DNA of 7,750 nt from Euryarchaeota archaeon UBA259 (GTDB taxonomy: Archaea > Thermoplasmatota > Poseidoniia > Poseidoniales > Poseidoniaceae), in NCBI GenBank assembly GCA_002506275.1, contig DAXG01000025.1, positions 28,040 to 35,789 of the forward strand, given 5' to 3'. The notes under the pieces are model-generated. The model did no database searches. It was not told the origin of the DNA and saw only the letters and a program-made list of their open reading frames with translations. Each line of letters begins with the position of its first letter. Position 1 is the stretch's first letter. The position numbers and the translations under genes are program-made. Of the stretch, positions 1 to 4,996 are shown piece by piece.

Positions 1-108
1 TTTAATGCGCAGTTCAATCATCTCTTTGGAACCGAGCCCTGGTGTATCGAGTTTTGGGATTTCAAAGGCTTCGTTGAATTCAAGCAGGGATTTTACCAGA
101 GGGTTCAT
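1..108 (-). CDS. Partial gene, possible MazG/HisE-like NTP pyrophosphohydrolase (5' end only)
   Basis: Only the first 36 codons are present; the gene runs off the left edge, so length and active site cannot be judged. The ATG lies at 108-106 on the minus strand. The peptide opens with MNPLVKSLLEFNEAFEIP and ends in IELRIK. A helix of the type 'V..F(N/H)EAF.(I/L)P', then a Pro-rich turn, then an 'E..ELR.K' helix, is how all-alpha NTP pyrophosphohydrolases related to MazG and phosphoribosyl-ATP pyrophosphatase often begin. Those enzymes hydrolyse nucleoside triphosphates to the monophosphate and pyrophosphate, using Mg2+ bound by a downstream EExxE motif that is not visible here. The assignment is by resemblance and is tentative. 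No SD is seen before the ATG; a weak T/A stretch (CTTTAA at 130-125) lies about 20 bases upstream and could be a TATA-like element. It follows the ubiA-like gene after a probable terminator, so it is probably transcribed separately. Confidence 0.5.
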   Translation of the reverse strand, partial: MNPLVKSLLEFNEAFEIPKLDTPGLGSKEMIELRIK

Positions 109-160
109 GATTCAAGGTGAGCGGTTAAAGCACATCAACCTTGCATAGGCGCAGCATGGT

Positions 161-189
161 AAAAAGAGACGACCTCGGTTCTTTGAGGT
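161..189 (-). terminator. Hairpin plus T-tract downstream of the ubiA-like gene
   Basis: Read on the minus strand, the ubiA stop codon (195-193) is followed within a few bases by ACCTC (189-185), an eight-base loop, GAGGT (176-172), a short spacer, and then five T residues (165-161). A five-pair stem followed by a T-tract fits an intrinsic terminator. In archaea the T-tract alone can be enough to stop RNA polymerase. It would end the ubiD-ubiA transcript and separate it from the next minus-strand gene. The stem is short, so strength is uncertain. Confidence 0.5.
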
Positions 190-192
190 GAT

Positions 193-1113
193 TTAGTCCA
201 TCATGAGTTCTGAGTTTGACTCCAACATAAATCCGATAATGACTGCCAGAAGAAGAACCCAACCAGTCAACATCGACGCACGAAACAGAACCGTTTGAAA
301 ATCTTCAAACTTGTCTTTCGCCAAAACCACCCAAATGTTCAGTGTTGCCATCAAACCTGCTGCTGCAAGAAACCATAGTCCATCCATGGGGTCGGAGAAC
401 GCAAAACATCCAAACCATAGAAGCGTGAGTTGTATTGTTGTACGTGTCGTAGCCGCTTCGCCAAATTTGGATGGGAACGAATGAATATCGCTTGCTTTGT
501 CACTTTCAACATCCATTCGTGCGTAGTTGATATCGAAAGCTGCGATCCATATAGCAACTCCAAGAGAAATTGGAAGAATCGTTTGCGCCCACAAGAACTC
601 GGTTCTATTTTCAAACACCCCAGTAATCGCCGCCCATCCGTGGACATCTGCAGCAATCGCAACCCAGGCGCCTGCAGGTGCCAAGCCTAAACACAGGCCA
701 AGCCAAAAATGACACATCCAAGTGAATCTCTTCATGTACGGATAGATGACAAAGGCAAGAACAGGAAGCCACGCCATCATGAGAGCTACAGTATTGAGCA
801 TTCCAGCTCCCAACAAGAGCATGACCAGAAATGTACCTGCCAATGTCCAAGCAGTTCGCAAACTCATTTCACCGGATGCCAAATGGCGGTTTTGAGTTCG
901 AGGATTTGCAGCATCAATCTCTCGGTCAATGATTCGATTAAGAGCCATAGCAAGCCCACGAGCACCAATGGCGGCGACAAGTATCCAGAGCAGGTCAACC
1001 CCGGAGCCAGTGTTGAATTGATTCGCCGCAATAAAATAGCCAATGAGGACAAACGGAAGGGAGAACAATGTGTGTTCGATTTTGATGAAGGACAGAATTT
1101 GTTTGACATCCAT
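193..1113 (-). CDS. UbiA-family polyprenyltransferase, quinone type (MqnP/UbiA-like)
   Basis: This 306-residue integral membrane enzyme is predicted to transfer a polyprenyl chain from the diphosphate to an aromatic acid in quinone synthesis. Both signature acidic motifs are present: NRIIDREIDAANPRT, with N59, D63 and D67, and FDINYARMDVESD, with D194, D201 and D205, followed by the usual His-Ser-x-Pro-x-x-(F)G segment. In the family these bind Mg2+ and the diphosphate. Several hydrophobic segments span the rest, and the length is normal. The first motif matches 4-hydroxybenzoate/menaquinone-type members better than archaeal digeranylgeranylglyceryl phosphate synthases, which are also UbiA proteins. 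The frame is open upstream to an ATG at 1149, but that start lies well inside ubiD and adds a non-family tail (MAPPPLLWGNRV). The ATG at 1113 gives MDVKQILSFIKIEHTLFSLP, the expected N-terminus. It overlaps the ubiD stop in TGATG, indicating translational coupling, with a weak GGGGG nine bases upstream. Confidence 0.9.
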   Translation of the reverse strand: MDVKQILSFIKIEHTLFSLPFVLIGYFIAANQFNTGSGVDLLWILVAAIGARGLAMALNRIIDREIDAANPRTQNRHLASGEMSLRTAWTLAGTFLVMLLLGAGMLNTVALMMAWLPVLAFVIYPYMKRFTWMCHFWLGLCLGLAPAGAWVAIAADVHGWAAITGVFENRTEFLWAQTILPISLGVAIWIAAFDINYARMDVESDKASDIHSFPSKFGEAATTRTTIQLTLLWFGCFAFSDPMDGLWFLAAAGLMATLNIWVVLAKDKFEDFQTVLFRASMLTGWVLLLAVIIGFMLESNSELMMD

Positions 1114-3080
1114 CACTCTGTTCCCCCAAAGGAGAGGTGGGGGGGCCACTCATATGATTCTAATTCAGGATGTTGTGCCACCTTTTCCAATGTTTCAGGA
1201 GAATGCAAAGTAATTGACGGCCATCTTCGAACGCCGTGCTCGACCGACGGGATTGGCGTCGTAGCATCCCAGCATAGCCGCTGCCGGTCGTTATCGAACG
1301 TAAGTCCACGCCCTACATCGAAGCGCGATGTCAGTTGCCACAACAATCGTCGGCGAGCTTTTTCGCAATGCAAGTCCAAGTCATCGTTGGTGATAAACAA
1401 CCACCGGAGTGAGGTGTCCGAATCCAATTGCCAAATTGATTTTCTTAATTCGAAAATCTGCTCTCTTCTCTTTGTTTCCGCACCGTCGTTCGATTCTTCT
1501 TGTCCGTCTCGAGGCGTTGGAGATTTTTCGATGTTGGTCGTTACGACCATGATGCTGTCACGAAGCATTCGAGCATCGGAAACATCGTCCATCTTGAGCA
1601 CCTCTTCGATCTTCGAGAAACCTGGGGCATCTCCGTTGCCCTGCCGCCATTCAGGCGTTGGCTGAGAATACGAGCCTTCGAGCGGTTCTGAGTCCGATCG
1701 TGGGTCTCGCTTTGCAAGTGTTGTTGCATCAATGAGCAATTTACTGTGGACGTTTTCGTAAGGACTTGCAGCCTCAAGAGAATCCGCAACCATGCCTTCA
1801 AGCACGAGAACATCGGTTGCGATGTCCACCTTTGAATTCATAGCATCAAGCAATGCATCCAAGTCTTTCGGGTCTTGATGTTCATCGATGGCAATGATGG
1901 TTTTCAGGAACATCATCTGTCCAGCACCGAGCAGACCCAGAGCAGTTTTTCGGCCTTGGCGAGGGTACCGCTGTTTGGATGCAACGATGGCCAGATTATG
2001 GAAACCGGTCTCCATCGGGAGGTGAACGCTTCGGACATCTCGGTGTTGGAAATTGAGTACGGGCGAGAATTGTCGTCCAATGGCCTCTCCGAGGTGCCCG
2101 TCTTCCATAGGAGGTAGTCCAACTATGGTCGCTGCAAGCACAGCATCTTTGCGGCAAGTGATGGCCGTCACGTGCATGACAGGATATTGTCCGGTAAGCG
2201 AGTAGAATCCAAAGTGGTCTCCAAACGGTCCTTCAAGGCGAGTTTCACCGGGGATACAATATCCTTCAATAACGATGTCAGCCTCAGCAGGGACCATCAA
2301 ATCTTGGGTGAGTGCTTTGGTAATAGGGAGTGATTTTCTTCCAAGAATACCAGCGAATTGATACTCACTGAGGTTATCAGGCAAAGGAGAGATAGCAGAA
2401 AAAATGAGTTCTGGTGGTCCACCCATGCAGATGGCTACCGGCATTCGCCCGTCGCCACCGGCTTCTTTGATCGCAGCCGCATGGTCTGCAGCGTGCTTAT
2501 GGATTTGCCAATGAAGTCCGATTTCTTTCGGCCCGAAGACTTGAGCTCGGTACATTCCCAAGTTATGTTCGCCATTTTTCGGATTCTTGGTCACGACCAG
2601 TGGAAGCGTAACAAACGGCCCTCCGTCTTTTGGCCACGTGGTCGGAATGGGTAAGCGAGTTAGGTCGAGTGGCAGTTCAACCCTCTGGCAATTTCCCTTA
2701 CGCTTCTTGCGCGGAGGCATTGCAAGGGCGTCACGAATAAGTGGCAGACCTTTCCATGGTTTGCGCATGTACAGTCCGATGTCCGGTTTCATCATGGCAA
2801 CCATACGGTCACCAATCTCCGTTTCGTGGGTTGCTCCCAGGGCACGAAGGGTTCGGTCTTGTCCACCAAACAGATTCATGGCCAATGGTATCTCACTGAT
2901 GGTTCCATCTGGTAGCCTTGGTTTTTCGAAAAGCACTGCCGGCCCGTCGTTTTTCACCAACAGGTCAGCAATCGCACCCGCTTCGAACTGAACGTCAACA
3001 GGACGGGATATACGGAGAAGTTCTCCGCCTTGGTCGAGATGTTCGAGCCACCGCTTGGAAGTACGCCACGCCACGACCAT
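1113..3080 (-). CDS. UbiD-family prenyl-FMN decarboxylase, long menaquinone-type
   Basis: Predicted to decarboxylate the prenylated or unprenylated aromatic acid in menaquinone synthesis, using prenylated FMN made by a UbiX partner not in this window. Numbering is from the 655-residue form. The HNLGMYRAQVFG segment (N173, R178) and PGETRLEGPFGDHFGFY (E279, E283) align with the cofactor and catalytic Arg/Glu positions of UbiD. GAGQMMF near 386-391 and two copies of the C-terminal module ending in Asp-Ala-Thr (451-453 and 605-607) resemble the long Bacteroidetes-type menaquinone UbiD. The linker between the copies is charged and Ser/Pro-rich. It is longer than classic UbiD (about 490 residues) for that reason. 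Start choice: ATG 3080 has GGGAGGT ten bases upstream and gives an N-terminus close to family length. An in-frame ATG at 3116 (12 more residues, no SD) is the alternative. It is coupled to ubiA downstream by a one-base overlap. Confidence 0.9.
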   Translation of the reverse strand: MVVAWRTSKRWLEHLDQGGELLRISRPVDVQFEAGAIADLLVKNDGPAVLFEKPRLPDGTISEIPLAMNLFGGQDRTLRALGATHETEIGDRMVAMMKPDIGLYMRKPWKGLPLIRDALAMPPRKKRKGNCQRVELPLDLTRLPIPTTWPKDGGPFVTLPLVVTKNPKNGEHNLGMYRAQVFGPKEIGLHWQIHKHAADHAAAIKEAGGDGRMPVAICMGGPPELIFSAISPLPDNLSEYQFAGILGRKSLPITKALTQDLMVPAEADIVIEGYCIPGETRLEGPFGDHFGFYSLTGQYPVMHVTAITCRKDAVLAATIVGLPPMEDGHLGEAIGRQFSPVLNFQHRDVRSVHLPMETGFHNLAIVASKQRYPRQGRKTALGLLGAGQMMFLKTIIAIDEHQDPKDLDALLDAMNSKVDIATDVLVLEGMVADSLEAASPYENVHSKLLIDATTLAKRDPRSDSEPLEGSYSQPTPEWRQGNGDAPGFSKIEEVLKMDDVSDARMLRDSIMVVTTNIEKSPTPRDGQEESNDGAETKRREQIFELRKSIWQLDSDTSLRWLFITNDDLDLHCEKARRRLLWQLTSRFDVGRGLTFDNDRQRLCWDATTPIPSVEHGVRRWPSITLHSPETLEKVAQHPELESYEWPPHLSFGGTE

Positions 3081-3090
3081 GCGTGGCAGA

Positions 3091-3097
3091 ACCTCCC
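3091..3097 (-). promoter_or_regulatory. Shine-Dalgarno GGGAGGT deciding the ubiD-like start
   Basis: On the minus strand, AAAGGGAGGT lies ten bases before the ATG at 3080. The same ten-base string precedes the FKBP-like start at 7695, supporting its use as a ribosome binding site. It favours ATG 3080 over the in-frame ATG at 3116, which has none. Confidence 0.6.
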
Positions 3098-3116
3098 TTT
3101 GAACCGTCGTATTCAT

Positions 3117-3179
3117 TCATACGCCAAGTGTGATGAAAAGAATACATGTATTGAAAACCTCGACCGATTAACAGTCACT
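3117..3179. promoter_or_regulatory. Divergent promoter region with palindrome AATACATGTATT
   Basis: This stretch separates the ubiD-like gene (minus) from the cupredoxin gene (plus). It contains a perfect 12-base palindrome at 3141-3152, flanked by A-rich sequence (GAAAAG on one side, TTGAAAAC on the other). The palindrome centre is about 33 bases before the cupredoxin ATG and about 30 bases before the outer ubiD ATG at 3116. That is near the distance of an archaeal TATA element from the transcription start of a leaderless or near-leaderless mRNA. It could act as TATA-like element in both directions, or be an operator for a dimeric repressor. No SD precedes the cupredoxin ATG, in keeping with a leaderless transcript. 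Function is inferred from position and symmetry only. Confidence 0.45.
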
Positions 3180-3650
3180 ATGAGGACGGCAACCATCGTA
3201 CTGCTTTTTCTGTTCGCCAGTATGAGTTCAGCATCAGCAGAAATCACAACGCAAGACGACGTCATCGTGACCGTGGACAGTACGAATCTGAGGTTTAGCC
3301 CGTCTGAAGTCACGGTACAAGAGGGGCAAGCTGTTCGTTTTGTATGGAGCGGCCAAGCCCTGGGTCACAATGCCGTGGCTGATGATGGATTGTTTGATTC
3401 GGGAGAACCGGAGCGCGATGTTGACTATCGCTTTGTTTTCGAGATTGGGACTGCGGGTGAGCACCAGTTTGTTTGTGAACCTCATGAAGCAGCAGGGATG
3501 ATTGGAACAGTTACCGTCGAGGCTGCGCCGGCCGTTGTTATTGAAGACGAATCCGAGCCAGAGACCGTCGAAACGCCGGCGGTATCTCTACTCGCCTCTC
3601 TTTCCATACTGGCTTTGGTAGCGGTCATGCGCCGTCCGTTGGAAGAGTGA
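3180..3650 (+). CDS. Secreted, membrane-anchored cupredoxin (halocyanin/plastocyanin-like)
   Basis: A 156-residue blue copper electron carrier acting outside the cytoplasmic membrane. Residues 1-20 form a signal peptide (MRTATIVLLFLFASMSSASA, cleavage likely after Ala-Ser-Ala). Residues about 27-114 form one cupredoxin domain with a complete type 1 copper site: H63 in GHNAV, then C99, H102 and M107 in CEPHEAAGM. An acidic Glu/Pro/Thr linker (about 116-132) leads to a hydrophobic segment ending in Arg-Arg (about 133-152). This suggests a C-terminal membrane anchor or an archaeosortase-like sorting signal, although a clear Pro-Gly-Phe is absent. The frame is open upstream to 3030, but those residues lie opposite ubiD and precede the signal peptide, so ATG 3180 is chosen. 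No SD is visible. By family it probably passes electrons between a quinol-oxidising complex and a terminal oxidase; the natural partner is unknown. Confidence 0.88.
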   Translation: MRTATIVLLFLFASMSSASAEITTQDDVIVTVDSTNLRFSPSEVTVQEGQAVRFVWSGQALGHNAVADDGLFDSGEPERDVDYRFVFEIGTAGEHQFVCEPHEAAGMIGTVTVEAAPAVVIEDESEPETVETPAVSLLASLSILALVAVMRRPLEE

Positions 3651-3697
3651 ACAACCGTTTTCTTCATGGACTTGATACTACAGTTGAGGTACATGGC

Positions 3698-3702
3698 GGA
3701 GG
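3698..3702 (+). promoter_or_regulatory. Shine-Dalgarno GGAGG deciding the geranylgeranyl reductase start
   Basis: GGAGG sits eight bases before the ATG at 3711. In-frame ATGs at 3666 and 3693 have no SD at a suitable distance; the GAGGT before 3693 is only two bases away from it. Confidence 0.6.
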
Positions 3703-3710
3703 CTGAGCAG

Positions 3711-4934
3711 ATGCTTGATGTCCTGGTGATAGGAGCCGGTCCGGGGGGTGGCTCTGCTGCACTGCATGCTGCTCGTGCTGGACTGTCGACGCTTATTGTC
3801 GAAGCCGACCCTGAAGTTGGCACTCCTGTGCACTGTGGTGAATGTCTAAGTCAATTGGCGGTGGACAATCTCGACCTCGAAATTCCAGATCATGTCAAGG
3901 CCCTCGATGTCAAAGGCATCCGTGTCATCTTCCCGGATGGAACTGAAAAACTTCTCACTGAGAAAGGATACGTGCTTGAGAAGCACCTTTTCGAACGCTG
4001 GCTGTGTGATGAAGCCATCAAAGAAGGGGCGGAACTTCATCTGCACCATCGCGTCACTTCGATGGAACGAGTCTTCAACAGTGAAAATCAATTTTCCTAT
4101 TGGGAAATTGGCGGAAAGGGCGAACAATTCCCGTTGCGATGCAAATCTGTAATCGACGCCTCTGGCGTTTCGGGAGCAGCCTCGAAATTACTCGATATGG
4201 GAACGGAAGTGGAAGTGATTGCTGGGTTCCAGTACGAGGTGCTCGATGTTGAGAACGACGGCTATCTGGATTTTTATCTGTGGCCGAAATATTCTCCTCA
4301 CGGTTATGTATGGATGATTCCTAAAAAGGGGGGAAGAGCAAACGTAGGCTTGGTTACAACCGATAAGAAAGGTGCCATTAAGTACTTGAATTCGTTTATC
4401 CAAGACACCTATTTGGATGGTAAACCGACCGTCAACCCTCCATGGCGTGCTGAAGGAATCAAGGTTCGACCGTTTGGAGGCACGATCCCAATTTCTGGAC
4501 CACGCTCAGTCACTGTAGGTGATGGCCTAATCTTGGTTGGAGATGCTGCAGGCTTTACTTCTCCGCTGTTTGAAGGCGGCTCTCATCTTGCATTGTGGTC
4601 CGGTCGACAAGCTGCCCAAACAATTGCTAAAACCATCAAAGCAGACGCCATTCTCTCCAAGCAACACTTGATGAAGTACGAGATTGAGTGGAAGAAAGCA
4701 TTCCCTCCTTACTCAAAAATCCTCAAAGGTAAGACTGCGTTGTATGAACTCACCGATGATGAAATGTCACTGATGGCTCGTTGTTTGCCGGAAGAACTTG
4801 GCAACATGTCTGCGCTGCAAAAGGTAGGCATTGGGCTCAAAATTCTGGTTCGTAAACCGATGTTGTTTACCAAGAGCGTCATTCATGTTCTGCTTTCATT
4901 TGGATACTCGAGAGCGAAGTTCTTTGGCTGGTAA
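3711..4934 (+). CDS. Geranylgeranyl reductase-family FAD-dependent oxidoreductase
   Basis: A 407-residue flavoenzyme predicted to reduce double bonds of isoprenoid chains. The N-terminus is a Rossmann FAD site, MLDVLVIGAGPGGGSAA (G8, G10, G13), with acidic E31 after the second strand. HCGECLSQ (C42, C45) matches the conserved Cys-Gly-Glu element of the family. YSPHGYVWMIP (about 195-204) is the PxxYxWxFP-type substrate-side motif. GDGLILVGDAAGFTSPLFEG (270-289) is the second FAD motif with the conserved Asp. Substrates in the family are archaeal digeranylgeranyl lipids, geranylgeranyl diphosphate, chlorophyll tails or menaquinone tails. The quinone-synthesis genes across the promoter make the menaquinone tail a real possibility; the sequence alone does not decide. 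ATG 3711 is chosen for its SD and because the FAD strand begins there; ATG 3666 would add 15 residues. It lies 60 bases after the cupredoxin stop, probably in the same transcript. Confidence 0.87.
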   Translation: MLDVLVIGAGPGGGSAALHAARAGLSTLIVEADPEVGTPVHCGECLSQLAVDNLDLEIPDHVKALDVKGIRVIFPDGTEKLLTEKGYVLEKHLFERWLCDEAIKEGAELHLHHRVTSMERVFNSENQFSYWEIGGKGEQFPLRCKSVIDASGVSGAASKLLDMGTEVEVIAGFQYEVLDVENDGYLDFYLWPKYSPHGYVWMIPKKGGRANVGLVTTDKKGAIKYLNSFIQDTYLDGKPTVNPPWRAEGIKVRPFGGTIPISGPRSVTVGDGLILVGDAAGFTSPLFEGGSHLALWSGRQAAQTIAKTIKADAILSKQHLMKYEIEWKKAFPPYSKILKGKTALYELTDDEMSLMARCLPEELGNMSALQKVGIGLKILVRKPMLFTKSVIHVLLSFGYSRAKFFGW

Positions 4935-4966
4935 TGTTCGTCTAAACCGACGGACCATCGCGCAAC

Positions 4967-4979
4967 CTCCTTGAAGGAG
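4967..4979 (+). repeat. Inverted repeat CTCCTT-G-AAGGAG upstream of the CcmF-like gene
   Basis: A perfect six-base inverted repeat about one central base lies between the reductase stop (4934) and the CcmF start (4997). As RNA it would fold as a five-pair stem with a three-base loop. Its right arm, AAGGAG, is the only canonical SD-like string before ATG 4997, though 17 bases away from it. Folding would hide that string. No T-tract follows, so it is not an obvious terminator. Confidence 0.4.
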
Positions 4980-4996
4980 CATCACGACCAAGACCC

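Noticed and set aside
1114..1149. Upstream extension of the ubiA frame to ATG 1149
   Set aside because: The added residues come from the end of ubiD read in another frame and do not resemble UbiA N-termini. ATG 1113 overlaps the ubiD stop as expected for coupled genes.
709..1665. Open frame of 318 codons on the plus strand opposite ubiA and ubiD
   Set aside because: It spans the junction of two well-supported minus-strand genes. Its product is rich in Ser, His, Arg and Cys with no domain I recognise, and it has no SD. It is a shadow frame.
2587..2991. Plus-strand open frame of 134 codons opposite ubiD
   Set aside because: It lies wholly within a strongly supported gene, its product is rich in Arg, Ser and Pro, and it shows no recognisable domain.
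3030..3179. Upstream extension of the cupredoxin frame by 50 codons
   Set aside because: It overlaps ubiD and the promoter region and would bury the signal peptide inside the protein. ATG 3180 gives a normal secreted cupredoxin.
3651..3710. Possible terminator (GTTTTCTT) or promoter between cupredoxin and reductase
   Set aside because: The T-rich stretch is short and interrupted, no hairpin precedes it, and no convincing TATA element is placed for the next start. Cotranscription is simpler.
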